Origin: Opitutales bacterium
GTDB lineage: Bacteria; Verrucomicrobiota; Verrucomicrobiia; Opitutales; UBA953
Length of the DNA: 64,000 nt
Direction: 5' to 3'
Assembly: GCA_030725715.1 (NCBI GenBank)
Contig: JANRFG010000018.1
Span: 214,485 to 278,484, forward strand
The notes beneath the pieces were generated by a model. That model made no database searches, was not told the origin of the DNA, and worked only from the letters and a program-made list of their open reading frames with translations. Position 1 is the first letter of the stretch, and each line of letters starts with the position of its first letter. Positions 1 to 8,933 of this stretch are shown piece by piece. Both the position numbers and the translations under genes were made by a program.

Positions 1-189
1 GGTGCCGCGGACCATCTGGTCCGACTGCTTGGGATCGACGCCGAGGAAGGCGGAGAGCTCGACGGTCTCGTCGAACTTGGTGCCGGGCATCTTCTTGATG
101 ATCTCGGCGGCCTGGGTGACGTCATACTTGGCCTTCAGGTCGGCGACCTGGAGGGCGGCGCGGTAGCGCTTGCTGGGTTTCTTGCTCAT
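1..189 (-). CDS. rplA: 50S ribosomal protein L1, N-terminal part (cut by window edge)
   Basis: The reverse complement from 189 reads MSKKPSKRYRAALQVADLKA and continues through the L1 N-terminal region (VTQAAEIIKKMPGTKFDETVEL). Only the first 63 residues are in the window. L1 binds 23S rRNA at the L1 stalk and, in other bacteria, represses its own operon. It follows rplK on the same strand after 59 bases, the usual nusG-rplK-rplA order. rplJ, rplL and rpoBC probably continue to the left, but they are not visible. Confidence 0.93.
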   Translation of the reverse strand, partial: MSKKPSKRYRAALQVADLKAKYDVTQAAEIIKKMPGTKFDETVELSAFLGVDPKQSDQMVRGT

Positions 190-248
190 AGCGACTTTTG
201 GTCTCCTGCGGGATGCAGTGGTTTTGGTTGGATTAGGGTTGGGTGAGA

Positions 249-674
249 TTAACCGATGACTTCGATGCCCATCGAACGCGCGGTGCCGGCGATCATGCGG
301 GCGGCGTTGTCCGGGTTGACGGCGTTGAGGTCCTTCTTCTTCAGCTCGACGATTTCGAGGAGCTGCTTCTTGGTGACCTTGCCGACCTTGTCGCGGTTCG
401 GGACCTTGGAGCCGGACTCGATCTTCGCGGCCTTCTTGAGGAGGACGGAAGCGGGCGGGGACTTCAGGATGAACGTGAAGGACTTGTCCTGGTAGACGGA
501 GATGATGACCGGGAGGATCAGGCCGGCCTGGTCCTTGGTCTTGGCGTTGAATTCCTTGCAGAACGCCATGATGTTGACGCCCTTCGCGCCGAGCGCGGGG
601 CCGACGGGAGGAGCAGGGTTAGCGGCGCCCGCGGGGAGCTGGAGCCTGATTTCGCCGACGACTTTCTTAGCCAT
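249..674 (-). CDS. rplK: 50S ribosomal protein L11
   Basis: A full-length 141-residue L11. The N-terminal domain has the Pro-rich [16 protein letters not shown] segment. The C-terminal rRNA-binding domain ends [21 protein letters not shown]11 forms the GTPase-associated centre with 23S rRNA and is needed for RelA-type stringent signalling in other bacteria. It lies between nusG and rplA. No Shine-Dalgarno sequence precedes the ATG; the upstream minus-strand bases are CACCCACC. Confidence 0.97.
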   Translation of the reverse strand: MAKKVVGEIRLQLPAGAANPAPPVGPALGAKGVNIMAFCKEFNAKTKDQAGLILPVIISVYQDKSFTFILKSPPASVLLKKAAKIESGSKVPNRDKVGKVTKKQLLEIVELKKKDLNAVNPDNAARMIAGTARSMGIEVIG

Positions 675-710
675 GGTGGGTGTTTAGATGGTTGGGTTGA
701 TGAAAAAGGA

Positions 711-1280
711 TCACTCGCGGTCGTCGCGTTCGACCTGCCAGAACTCGAGTTCGACCGGGGTGGAACGGCCGAAGATGTCGACGGAGACCTCGAGCTTCCC
801 GCGGTCGGCGTCGATCTTGTCGATGTTGCCGGCGAGATTGGCGAAGGGGCCGTCGGTGATCTTGACGCGCTCGCCGATGTTGAAGATGACCTTCGGGACG
901 ACCTTATCGGCGGCGTCGGCCATCTGCTGGAGGATCGTGTCAATCTCCTCGGTCTTGAGGGCGACCGGATTCTGGCCGCCGATGAGGCCGATGACGCCGT
1001 CGGTCTTGCGCAGGAAGCTCCACGGAGCCTCGAGCAGCGTGCCTTCGTCGTCGAAGAGACGGGCGCGGACGAAGAGGTACGAAGGATAGAGCTTCATCTC
1101 GCTCTCGCGCTTCTTGCCGTTGCGGAAGTCCTTGACGGTCTTCACCGGCATCAGGATCTCGGCGACGAAATCGCCCATCTCCTCGTCCTTGATGGCCTTG
1201 TCGAGCAGGCGCTTCACCTTGCTCTCGTTGTTCGAGAGGGTCTGGAGGGTATACCAGCGGAAATCAGAGGGAGAGGACAT
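711..1280 (-). CDS. nusG: Transcription termination/antitermination factor NusG
   Basis: 189 residues from the ATG at 1280. The frame is open further upstream, but the NusG fold begins at FRWYTLQTLSNNESKVK, so the longer start is rejected. The NGN domain covers about residues 1-120 and includes the EILMPVKTVKDFRNGKKR segment. The C-terminal KOW domain runs from about 130 (GERVKITDGPFANLAGNID). NusG binds RNA polymerase and couples it to Rho or to the ribosome through S10. secE lies 8 bases upstream, so the two are probably co-transcribed. Confidence 0.97.
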   Translation of the reverse strand: MSSPSDFRWYTLQTLSNNESKVKRLLDKAIKDEEMGDFVAEILMPVKTVKDFRNGKKRESEMKLYPSYLFVRARLFDDEGTLLEAPWSFLRKTDGVIGLIGGQNPVALKTEEIDTILQQMADAADKVVPKVIFNIGERVKITDGPFANLAGNIDKIDADRGKLEVSVDIFGRSTPVELEFWQVERDDRE

Positions 1281-1288
1281 GGGGCGGA

Positions 1289-1495
1289 TCAGCGCACGAG
1301 CTTGGTCGCGAACTGGACTAAGTTGGAGAGGGAGAAGTCGCAGAGGAAGACGACGGCGCCCAGGAGGGCGACGGCGGCGATCACGACCAGCGTGGAGTCG
1401 GCCAGCTCCTTGGCGGTAGGCCACGAAGCCTTGACGAAGACCTCGGTGATGGTCTCGTTCCAGAAAGCGCGGAGGCGTCCGAGGAAGCTGAACAT
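1289..1495 (-). CDS. secE: Preprotein translocase subunit SecE
   Basis: 68 residues starting MFSFLGRLRAFWNETITEVF. A single-span SecE: an amphipathic N-terminal helix, the conserved KASWPTAKELADST hinge, and one transmembrane helix at about residues 38-58. It joins SecY (encoded at 30095-31621) in the membrane translocon. It sits between tRNA-Trp and nusG, the standard arrangement. The start at 1495 was chosen over an upstream one because the extra residues would overlap tRNA-Trp. Confidence 0.95.
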   Translation of the reverse strand: MFSFLGRLRAFWNETITEVFVKASWPTAKELADSTLVVIAAVALLGAVVFLCDFSLSNLVQFATKLVR

Positions 1496-1521
1496 GATGC
1501 TGGTGGTGATGTGGTGGAGAG

Positions 1522-1597
1522 TGGCAGGACGGGAGGGAGTCGAACCCACAACCAACGGTTTTGGAGACCGCTACTCTGCCAATTGAGCTACCGTCCT
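1522..1597 (-). tRNA. tRNA-Trp (CCA anticodon)
   Basis: Read on the minus strand, a 7-bp acceptor stem AGGACGG/CCGTCCT closes a full cloverleaf. The D arm is TAGCTCAATTGGCAGAGTA. The anticodon stem-loop carries CCA (bases 1562-1564 in reverse complement), and the T loop is GGTTCGACTCC. The 3' CCA is encoded (1522-1524). It lies between tuf and secE, as in many bacteria. Confidence 0.96.
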
Positions 1598-1621
1598 GTA
1601 CTGGTGGTTAAAGAGACGAAT

Positions 1622-1649
1622 GCCGGGGCCCTTTTGAGGGGGCCTCGGC
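1622..1649 (-). terminator. GC-rich stem-loop between tuf and tRNA-Trp
   Basis: On the minus strand an 11-bp stem (one A/C mismatch) closes an 8-base loop, CTCAAAAG. It lies about 30 bases after the tuf stop codon. Only short U stretches follow (ATTCGTCTCTTT), so it is at best a weak intrinsic terminator. It could instead be an RNA-processing or stabilising structure separating the tuf mRNA from tRNA-Trp/secE. Confidence 0.4.
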
Positions 1650-1678
1650 ACCGTAGTAGGTCGTTTTTGGTCAGGAAA

Positions 1679-2866
1679 TCACTTGGTGATTTCGAGGATC
1701 TGGCCGGCGCCGATAGTCTTGCCACCTTCGCGGAGGGCGAAGCGCTGGCCCTTTTCCATCGCGACGGGCTTCTGCAGCTCGATCGTGATCGTGACGTTGT
1801 CGCCGGGCATCACCATTTCCACGCCTTCCGGGAGGATGACGGTGCCGGTAGCGTCGCAGGTACCGAAGAAGAACTGCGGACGGTAGTTGTTGGCGAACGA
1901 GGTGTGACGGCCGCCTTCATCCTGCTTGAGGACGTAGATCTGGGCCTTGGCGACGGTGTGAGGCTTGATGGAACCCGGCTTGGCGAGCACCTGGCCACGC
2001 TCGATCTGGCTCTTTTCGATGCCACGGACGAGGAGACCGACGTTGTCGCCGGCCTGGCCCTGGTCGAGCTCCTTGCGGAACATTTCGACGCCGGTGACGG
2101 TGGTCTTGAGGGTGTCGCGGAGACCGACGATCTCGATTTCTTCGCCGACCTTGATGACGCCGCGCTCGATACGACCGGTGGCGACGGTGCCACGACCGGT
2201 GATGGAGAAGACGTCTTCGACGGACATCATGAAGGGCTTGTCGGTCTCGCGCTTAGGCTCGGCGATCTCGGAGTCGAGGGCGGCGAGGAGGTCCTGGATG
2301 GACTGTTCGCCTTCCGGGGTGCCTTCGAGGGCGGCGGTGGCGGAACCACGGACGATCTTGGCGTTGTCGCCGTCGTACTGGTACTTATTGAGGAGGTCAC
2401 GGACTTCCATCTCGACGAGGTCGATCAGGTCAGGCTCGGAAAGGTCGACCTTGTTGAGCCAGACGACGATCTTCGGCACGCCGACCTGGCGGGCGAGGAG
2501 GATGTGCTCCTTGGTCTGGGGCATGACGCCGTCCGCAGCGGAGACGACGAGGATCGCACCGTCCATCTGGGCGGCGCCGGTGATCATGTTCTTGACGAAG
2601 TCGGCGTGGCCCGGGCAGTCGACGTGGGCGTAGTGACGGTTGATGGACTCGTACTCGACGTGCGAGGCGGCGATGGTCACGGTCTTGGTGGCGTCACGGA
2701 CGGTACCACCCTTGGTGATTTCGGCGTACGACTTGGTCTCGGCGAGGCCACGACGAGCCTGGACGGCCACGATGGCGGCGGTGGTGGTCGACTTGCCATG
2801 GTCAATGTGACCGATGGTGCCGACGTTGACGTGAGGCTTGGTGCGGTTGAACTTCTCTTTGGCCAT
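1679..2866 (-). CDS. tuf: Translation elongation factor EF-Tu
   Basis: 395 residues from ATG 2866 ([16 protein letters not shown]). The frame stays open upstream, but that stretch is the tRNA-Thr. The P-loop is GHIDHGKS at residues 19-26, with Ile and Ser where most EF-Tu proteins have Val and Thr. DCPGHADF and the NKVD base-recognition motif are present. Domains II and III follow ([34 protein letters not shown]). EF-Tu delivers aminoacyl-tRNA to the ribosome. This is the only tuf in the window; the str operon at 41100-44525 lacks it. Confidence 0.98.
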   Translation of the reverse strand: MAKEKFNRTKPHVNVGTIGHIDHGKSTTTAAIVAVQARRGLAETKSYAEITKGGTVRDATKTVTIAASHVEYESINRHYAHVDCPGHADFVKNMITGAAQMDGAILVVSAADGVMPQTKEHILLARQVGVPKIVVWLNKVDLSEPDLIDLVEMEVRDLLNKYQYDGDNAKIVRGSATAALEGTPEGEQSIQDLLAALDSEIAEPKRETDKPFMMSVEDVFSITGRGTVATGRIERGVIKVGEEIEIVGLRDTLKTTVTGVEMFRKELDQGQAGDNVGLLVRGIEKSQIERGQVLAKPGSIKPHTVAKAQIYVLKQDEGGRHTSFANNYRPQFFFGTCDATGTVILPEGVEMVMPGDNVTITIELQKPVAMEKGQRFALREGGKTIGAGQILEITK

Positions 2867-2913
2867 GGTTTTTGGTGGTGAGGAGGTGGTTAGGTTTGGT
2901 GTGTGGAAAGTGA

Positions 2914-2989
2914 TGGAGCCCCCGACTGGATTTGAACCAGCGACCTCGTCCTTACCAAGGACGCGCTCTGCCAACTGAGCTACAGGGGC
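2914..2989 (-). tRNA. tRNA-Thr (GGT anticodon)
   Basis: The minus strand forms a full cloverleaf. The acceptor stem is GCCCCTG/CGGGGGC, the D arm TAGCTCAGTTGGCAGAGC, the anticodon loop CTTGGTAAG with GGT, and the T loop GGTTCAAATCC. Discriminator U and an encoded CCA follow (2914-2916). It is the first gene of the tRNA-Thr, tuf, tRNA-Trp, secE, nusG run. Confidence 0.96.
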
Positions 2990-3097
2990 GAACCGTCGAC
3001 GTACATGAAGACGCGAAGGGAAGGGTTTGAATGACCATCGAAACCCCCTCCGTCAAGCGGTTTTTTGCAAGGGTTTTACAACCCTTTTGGCGGCCCT

Positions 3098-3871
3098 TCA
3101 GGGGCCTACGATCAGCCGGTAAACCCCGGGAGACAGCCGCTTACCCCATTCGACCGAGGCGGCCCACCGCAGGACGGCTTCATCCTGCGCCTTTGACCCC
3201 GAATAGCGCAGGACCGCCCCCAAAGGGGCCTGGCCGAGGCTGTCCACGCTCAAGACGACCTCAAAATAGCCGACCAGTGGGGTGTTTTTAACGTTTATAG
3301 CGTTATTTTTACCATTTTTAACATCCAAGTGTTCGATTTTCCCGCTAATAATTGAATTATTACCCCCTTGGAGCGGCAAGACCTCGAAGAAAGCCGTCCG
3401 GGGCTCGAGCCTGACGTCACGGAAGCCGGCCGACCCGAAAGTCGTCAGGGGCTCCTGGGCCACGAGGGGAATCGCCTGCGCCGCGGCCGGCACGGTCTGG
3501 CGGGGCACCTGCAGCATGGAGTCCTTACCCAGCGGCTTGGCCGGATCAAACTGCAGGATGGGCTGGAACGCGGCGAAGGGGGCGTCCTCGGGCTGGCCGA
3601 CTTCGCCGCGCCCGGCCTTGGACGATTTCGACGTCGAGGGCAGGTAGACCGCCGAGCTGTCCAAGAGCACGACGCTTTCGGTCCGGGCGTCGCCGGGTGA
3701 GACCAGCCGGACGCCTTGGGTCAGCGGGCGCGCCGCCGGCCGCCCCCCTGCCCCGGGACTGAAAAAGACCAAAGCCGCGATGAAGACGCTGAGCCCGCAG
3801 AGCAAAGCCGTGCGCGTGAGCGGCGGCAGACGCCCGCCGGCCAGGTTCCGGAATGTCGAAAGCGCCCCCAT
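3098..3871 (-). CDS. Membrane-anchored protein with TonB C-terminal-like domain
   Basis: 257 residues, not firmly recognised. One N-terminal membrane helix (about residues 20-38) is followed by a Pro/Ala/Ser-rich middle region. The C-terminal segment from about 195 (VGYFEVVLSVDSLGQAP ... SGSKAQDEAVLRWA ... PGVYRLIV) has the strand-helix-strand pattern of a TonB C-terminal domain, but degenerate. The start is 2 bases from the stop of the HtrA-like gene, so it is probably the last gene of smc-htrA-orf. Bases 3281-3362 are strikingly AT-rich and encode an Asn/Lys/Ile-rich patch. A periplasmic role is inferred from the anchor topology only. Confidence 0.6.
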   Translation of the reverse strand: MGALSTFRNLAGGRLPPLTRTALLCGLSVFIAALVFFSPGAGGRPAARPLTQGVRLVSPGDARTESVVLLDSSAVYLPSTSKSSKAGRGEVGQPEDAPFAAFQPILQFDPAKPLGKDSMLQVPRQTVPAAAQAIPLVAQEPLTTFGSAGFRDVRLEPRTAFFEVLPLQGGNNSIISGKIEHLDVKNGKNNAINVKNTPLVGYFEVVLSVDSLGQAPLGAVLRYSGSKAQDEAVLRWAASVEWGKRLSPGVYRLIVGP

Positions 3872-3873
3872 GC

Positions 3874-4983
3874 TCAGCGGTCGAGCGGGCGCTCCGCGAC
3901 CGTCAGGCGCGCCAGCGCGCCACGTCCTTCGCGGATGTAATTCAAGGTGAGCGCCTCACCCGGACGACGGCGCGAGATCTCGAGACGCATCTCATTCCAG
4001 TTCTCGACCGGCTTGCCGTTGAGGCCCACGACGATGTCGCCCACCTTCAGCCCGGCCTTGGCCGCCGGCAGCTCGTCGGAGACGAGGACGAGACGCACGC
4101 CGCCCGTCTGGCCGAGCGAAAGCTTCGTGGCTTCGGCGACGGAGAGATCCTCGCCCTGCACGCCGATCAGCCCGCGGACGACGCGACCCTGGTTGGCGAG
4201 GTCGAGCGCGACGGCGGTGATGAGGTTCGAAGGAATGGAATAGCCGAGGCCGACGCTGAGGCCGGTGCCGGACTTGATGGCGGTGTTCATGCCCAACAGG
4301 CGGCCCTCGAAGTCGATCAGAGGCCCGCCGCTGTTGCCTGGATTGATCGCGGCGTCGGTCTGGATGAAATCCTCGAAGGCCATGCCCATGCCCAGCTTGC
4401 CGGAACGTCCCAAGGCCGAGACGATGCCCGACGTGACCGTGAGACCGGCATCAAGCGGATTGCCGATGGCGAAGACGACGTCGCCCACGCGGGCCTTGTC
4501 GCTGTCGGCGAACCGGGCGTAAGGCAGGCCCTTGCCTTCGATCTTCAGCACGGCGATGTCCGTGCCGGCGTCGACGCCGAGCACCTTGGCCCGGAATTCA
4601 CGTCGGTCGGCGAGCTGCACGATGACGGTCTTGGCGACGCTGCGACGATTGTCCTGCAGGACGACGTGGCGGTTGGTGATGACGTAACCGTCCGGATGGA
4701 TGATCGTGCCCGAACCCAGCCCGGTGGGCAGGAGCGTCTCGCCGGTCTGCGCATCCTGCATGACCTTGTCCGGGTCGATCCGGCCACGGTAGCGGTTCAG
4801 GACGGATTGCGGGATGACCTCGGCCGTGCGCACGCTGACGACCGCAGGGGTGATCCGCGCGAGCATGTCGGCGTAACTGGCACCAGGCGCCGTCCGGTTG
4901 ACGGGGCGAGGATCGGTCTCGAAGGTGACGCCGGCGAGCGCCATGGCCGGCAAGAGGACAAGCGCGGTGAGATGACGGAGCAT
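3874..4983 (-). CDS. HtrA/DegP-type periplasmic serine protease with one PDZ domain
   Basis: 369 residues. The signal peptide is about residues 1-17 (MLRHLTALVLLPAMALA). The trypsin-like domain has the triad His106 (TNRHVV), Asp142 (GTDIAVLK) and Ser218 (NPGNSGGPL). One PDZ domain follows at about 255-350 (GVRLVLVSDELPAAKAGLKVGDIVVGLNG). Members of this family degrade or refold misfolded exported proteins. With a single PDZ it resembles DegS/HtrA rather than two-PDZ DegP, but it has a cleavable-looking signal rather than a clear anchor. smc ends 44 bases upstream on the same strand. Confidence 0.92.
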   Translation of the reverse strand: MLRHLTALVLLPAMALAGVTFETDPRPVNRTAPGASYADMLARITPAVVSVRTAEVIPQSVLNRYRGRIDPDKVMQDAQTGETLLPTGLGSGTIIHPDGYVITNRHVVLQDNRRSVAKTVIVQLADRREFRAKVLGVDAGTDIAVLKIEGKGLPYARFADSDKARVGDVVFAIGNPLDAGLTVTSGIVSALGRSGKLGMGMAFEDFIQTDAAINPGNSGGPLIDFEGRLLGMNTAIKSGTGLSVGLGYSIPSNLITAVALDLANQGRVVRGLIGVQGEDLSVAEATKLSLGQTGGVRLVLVSDELPAAKAGLKVGDIVVGLNGKPVENWNEMRLEISRRRPGEALTLNYIREGRGALARLTVAERPLDR

Positions 4984-5027
4984 GACTCCCCCACCCTAAG
5001 CCGACCTCCCGCCCAAGGCAAGCGACC

Positions 5028-8000
5028 TCAGCGGGCCATCGTGAACCCGCCGCCCGGCTGGGTCGGCTCGGCCTCGTCGCGCTCCTTGTTGAAGCGCATG
5101 GAGAAGAGGCGGGTGACGCCCTTCTCCTGCATGGTGGCCCCGAAGATGGCGTCGGCCGCCGAGACGGTGCGCTTGTTGTGGGTGATGACCACGAACTGGG
5201 AGAACCGGGTGAACTCGCGGATGATGTCCGTGAAGCGGCTGACGTTGGCGTCGTCCAGCGGAGCGTCGAGCTCGTCGAGCACGCACAGGGGCGAGGGCTT
5301 CACCATGTAGATGGCGAAGAGCAGGGCCACGGCGGTCATGGTCTTCTGGCCGCCGGAGAGCAGCGTGATGCCGCGGAGCTTGGTGCCGGGCGGCTGGGCG
5401 ACGATCTCGATGCCGCTCTCGAGCGGGTCTTCGGCCTGGACCATGGTGAGGTCGGCCGCGCCGCCGACGAAGAGGCGTTCGAAGGTGAACTTGAAGTTCT
5501 TGCGCACCTGCTCGAAGGTGTCGGTGAAGAGCTTGAGCGAGGTCTGGTTGAGCTCGTCGATCGCCTTGGTGAGTTCTTCCTTCGCCTTCCAGAGGTCATC
5601 GCTCTGCTTGGTGAGGAAGTCATGACGGTCGCGGAGCGAGGAGTATTCCTCGACGGCGACGAGATTGACGGAGCCCATGCCGGCCATGCGGTCGCGCAGG
5701 TCGGCGATCTCACGCACGAGGGGCGGCCAGTCGGCGGATTCCATCGCGGCGAGGTCCTCGGCGGTCGGTTCGCCGCGGCGGGCGACGGCCTTCGGGGCCG
5801 GACGGGAACCTTCCTCGTCGGTCTCCTCGAGGTCGTCGAAGCTGGAGATGCCTTCGGGTTCGCCGTCGGAAAGCCAGAGCTGCAGGCGCCAGTCGACGTC
5901 GGCGACGTCGAGCTGATGGTCGGCCTGGACCTTCTCGACGATGAAGCCGCACTGCGAGGTCTGCTCGGCGAGCGAGACTTCGAGGCCCTTGAGGCGGGTG
6001 TCGGCGACGCGGAGACGATCGCGGTCGACGGAGAGGACGCGGTCTTCCGATTCGACGGCGGCGTCGGTCTCGGTGAGGGCGAGGCGCTGTTCGTTGAGCC
6101 GCGCGGAAGCGGTTTCGACCTCGCCGGCGAGGCGGGCGGAGGTCTCGCGCGCGGTCACGGCCAGGGCCTTGAGTTCGGCGATGAGCTTCTCGTTCTGCTG
6201 CGCTTCGATGCGGCGCGAATTCAGGCGGGCGGTGGCTTCGGCCCGGCGCGACTCGAGGTCGGCGAGTTCGCGGCCGACGAGTTCGAGGCGCTGGCGCTGC
6301 TCGGCGAGCGAAAGGCGGACGTCGCCGAGGGCGTTGCGGCGGAGCTCGGCTTCGGCGCGGGCGGATTCGAGCTGGCCTTCGCCGGAGGAGATCGTCGCGC
6401 GGAGTTCGGCGACCTGGGCGTCCTTGGCCGTCAGCGTCTCCTGCGCGCGGTCGCGGCGCTTGAGCGCTTCGGACTTGGCGTTGTCCAGCTCGGCGAGCTG
6501 ACGCTCTTCGCGCTGGATGCGATCGTCGGCGGAGGTGAGGGACTGGCGGGCGGAACGCTCGTCGGCCTGGGCCACGGAAAGCTCCTGCGCGGCGAACTGC
6601 GTGGCGTCGCGGGCGGCCGAGACGTCGAGTTCATTGGCGTCCATCGCGGCCTGGATGCCGAGGGCCTTCTCGTTGAGGGTCGTGAGCTGGTCGTTCTCGG
6701 ATTCGAGCGAGGCGCGGACGGCGCGGATCTCGCTTTCACGGGAGAAGACGCCGGAACCGGCGTTGGCGGCGGCCTTGCGGGGCTTGCCGGCGTAGACGAG
6801 GCCGCGGCGGTCGACGAGGTCGCCGTCGGTGGTCGCGACGAGGAAGAACTCGAAGCCCGGATTGGCGCGCCACCACGCGATGAAATCACCGAGGGACGGA
6901 CAGACGTAGCAGCCGTCGAAGAGGTTGGCGACGAGGCGGGCGTGCTCGGGGGACTTGGCCTGCACCGCCGTGGTGGCCGGACGGAGCCAGCCGGGAGCGG
7001 CGGAGCCGGAGCGGGCGGCGGGCGGGGCTTCGACCTGGAAGACCGCGCGACCGAGCTGGCGTTCGCCCATCTTGGCGACGATCCCCGGCAGGAACTCGGC
7101 GGAGTCGAGGGCGACGGCCTCGGAGGCTGCTCCGAGGATGTTCTCGAGCGCGGCGGCGGCGGAGACGTCGACGACGGTCACGAGGTCGGCGAGCGCCGAG
7201 GCCTTGCCGGAGCGCAGCTCTTCGGAGAACTCGCCACGCAGGACGGCCTTCGCGGCTTCGGAGAAGCCTTCGAGGCGGGACTGCATCTGTTCGAGCAGGC
7301 CGAGCTGGGCGGAGAGTTTGGCGACCTTACGATCCTGCTCCGAAATCGTCTGCTGCAGCGCGCGGAAATCGTTGAGGAGATCGCGGCCTTTCTCGGTCGC
7401 TTCCTGTTCGGCCGTGCGCGCGGCCTGCAGCTCGCCGTGGCGGGTGGTGACGACGGCGCCGGACTCGGTGACGCGCTGCTCGAGCGCGAGGCGGTCCTGC
7501 TTGGCCTGGGTGAGCGAGTCGGAAAGATCGACGTGGCGGGACTGATACCCGCGGAGGTCGACCTCGAGGTTGGTGACATCACCACGGGCGCGGGTCATCT
7601 CGCCTTCGGCGACAAGGATGTCCTGGCGGGCGCGGCGGAGACGGTTCTCGGCCTCGACGACCTGACGGGCGGCCTCCTCGACCTGGGCGGTCTTCTCGCG
7701 ATAAGCAGCATCGGTGGCGGAGACGGAGCCGGCCGCCGTCGACTTGGCGTCGGAGCTGCCGCGGAGGCGGAGCTCATATTCGGCGATCTGGACTTCGGCT
7801 TCCTGCGCCTCGCGGCGGGCCTCGGCGAGGCGCGAAGCGAGGTCATCGGAACGCAGGTCGGAAGTGCGGGCTTCGTTCTCGGCGTTCTCGCGGGCGGTGC
7901 GCAGGTCGAAGAGGGCCTGCTGGGCGAGCTGGACTTGTTCGGCGAGTTCGGCGCGGCGGGCGCGGGTCTGGAGCAAGGCGGCTTCGCGGTCGCGCAGGCC

Positions 8001-8780
8001 GTCGGTGAGGCCGGCGACCTCGGCGCGGCAGGCGGTCGCATCGGTCTCGAGCGTCGCGACCTGGGCGCGACGGTCGCCGAACTGCTTGGCGTGCCAGGCG
8101 AGGTCGAGGTGCGTGAAGCGGTGGCGGAGGCGGCGGTAGCGCAAGGCCTTGGCGGCCTGACGGCGGAGGGAAGCGATCTGGCGGCCGACTTCGCTGACCA
8201 CGTCGGTGATGCGCGCGAGGTTGGCGTCGACGCCGCTGAGCTTGTTCAGCGCCTCACGACGCTGGGCCTTGTAGCGGGTGATCCCGGCGGCCTCTTCGAA
8301 GAGGTAGCGGCGCTCGGCGGGATTGGCGGACAGGATCTGGTCGATCTGGCCCTGCACCATGAAGGAGTACGACATCCGGCCGATGCCGGTATCCATGAAG
8401 AGGCGCTGGATGTCCTTCAGGCGCGACGGCTTGCCGTTGATGAAGTAGTCGCTGGCGCCCTCGCGGTGGAGGCGGCGCATCACCGAGACTTCGGCGAAGG
8501 CGGTGCCCAGCTCCTTCTCGCAGTCGGCGAAGATCAGCTCGACCTCGCACTGGGGGAGGGGCCTGCGGCGGTCCGTACCGGCGAAGATGACGTCCTGCAT
8601 CGCCGGGGCGCGCAGGGATTTGGCGGACTGTTCGCCCAGGACCCAGCGGATCGCGTCGACGATGTTGGACTTACCGCAGCCATTGGGCCCGACGACGGCC
8701 GTGACCCCGGTACGGAGCTCGATGCGGGTCCGGTCGGCGAAGCTTTTGAATCCGTTGGCGACGATTTCCTTGAGGTACAT
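5028..8780 (-). CDS. smc: Chromosome partition protein SMC
   Basis: 1,250 residues, full length for a bacterial SMC. The N-terminal ATPase half has Walker A GPNGCGKSN at residues 31-39. Two long Glu/Ala/Arg-rich coiled-coil arms flank a hinge at roughly 500-690. The C-terminal half has the signature LLSGGQKTMTAVALLFA (Gln where Glu is usual) and Walker B CVLDELDAPLDD. SMC with ScpA/ScpB loops and compacts the nucleoid. Start MYLKEIVANGFKSF fits the family exactly. A protease and a TonB-like gene follow on the same strand; rpsU is divergent. Confidence 0.97.
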   Translation of the reverse strand: MYLKEIVANGFKSFADRTRIELRTGVTAVVGPNGCGKSNIVDAIRWVLGEQSAKSLRAPAMQDVIFAGTDRRRPLPQCEVELIFADCEKELGTAFAEVSVMRRLHREGASDYFINGKPSRLKDIQRLFMDTGIGRMSYSFMVQGQIDQILSANPAERRYLFEEAAGITRYKAQRREALNKLSGVDANLARITDVVSEVGRQIASLRRQAAKALRYRRLRHRFTHLDLAWHAKQFGDRRAQVATLETDATACRAEVAGLTDGLRDREAALLQTRARRAELAEQVQLAQQALFDLRTARENAENEARTSDLRSDDLASRLAEARREAQEAEVQIAEYELRLRGSSDAKSTAAGSVSATDAAYREKTAQVEEAARQVVEAENRLRRARQDILVAEGEMTRARGDVTNLEVDLRGYQSRHVDLSDSLTQAKQDRLALEQRVTESGAVVTTRHGELQAARTAEQEATEKGRDLLNDFRALQQTISEQDRKVAKLSAQLGLLEQMQSRLEGFSEAAKAVLRGEFSEELRSGKASALADLVTVVDVSAAAALENILGAASEAVALDSAEFLPGIVAKMGERQLGRAVFQVEAPPAARSGSAAPGWLRPATTAVQAKSPEHARLVANLFDGCYVCPSLGDFIAWWRANPGFEFFLVATTDGDLVDRRGLVYAGKPRKAAANAGSGVFSRESEIRAVRASLESENDQLTTLNEKALGIQAAMDANELDVSAARDATQFAAQELSVAQADERSARQSLTSADDRIQREERQLAELDNAKSEALKRRDRAQETLTAKDAQVAELRATISSGEGQLESARAEAELRRNALGDVRLSLAEQRQRLELVGRELADLESRRAEATARLNSRRIEAQQNEKLIAELKALAVTARETSARLAGEVETASARLNEQRLALTETDAAVESEDRVLSVDRDRLRVADTRLKGLEVSLAEQTSQCGFIVEKVQADHQLDVADVDWRLQLWLSDGEPEGISSFDDLEETDEEGSRPAPKAVARRGEPTAEDLAAMESADWPPLVREIADLRDRMAGMGSVNLVAVEEYSSLRDRHDFLTKQSDDLWKAKEELTKAIDELNQTSLKLFTDTFEQVRKNFKFTFERLFVGGAADLTMVQAEDPLESGIEIVAQPPGTKLRGITLLSGGQKTMTAVALLFAIYMVKPSPLCVLDELDAPLDDANVSRFTDIIREFTRFSQFVVITHNKRTVSAADAIFGATMQEKGVTRLFSMRFNKERDEAEPTQPGGGFTMAR

Positions 8781-8852
8781 CGGGGGGTGAACCGCACGAT
8801 TGCCCTGCCCTACCCCCGCCGCAAGAGTCTAGTGCCCTCCGGGAGGCCCACT

Positions 8853-8870
8853 TATTCACGGCTGTGAATA
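8853..8870. promoter_or_regulatory. Perfect inverted repeat between smc and rpsU (putative operator)
   Basis: TATTCAC-GGCT-GTGAATA is a perfect 7-bp inverted repeat with a 4-base spacer, in the 153-base region between divergent smc and rpsU. A TTGACG (8886-8891) lies just downstream on the plus strand and could be a -35 box for rpsU. The AT-rich arms stand out in GC-rich surroundings. The binding protein is unknown. Confidence 0.45.
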
Positions 8871-8933
8871 CCCGAGGATTCGGGGTTGACGAACGCCCTC
8901 CCCCCTTGTTCTTTCGACCCTCCAAACGCTCAC

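Noticed and set aside
3021-3056. TTGACG as -35 of a tRNA-Thr/tuf promoter
   Set aside because: The best -10 at 16-17 bases spacing (CATTCA) matches only two consensus bases; position is plausible but the evidence is too weak.
3069-3086. AAGGGTT-TTAC-AACCCTT hairpin near tRNA-Thr
   Set aside because: Followed by only four T on the plus strand and by no U-run on the minus strand, where the upstream gene ends; a terminator call is not supported.
5178-8867. Open frame of 1,229 codons on the plus strand, antisense to smc
   Set aside because: High-GC shadow of smc: repetitive Gly/Ala/Val/Glu composition, no domain, complete overlap with a clear SMC protein.
8886-8914. TTGACG with TTCTTT as rpsU promoter
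   Set aside because: The -35 is good, but the -10 shares only two bases with consensus; mentioned only as context for the palindrome.
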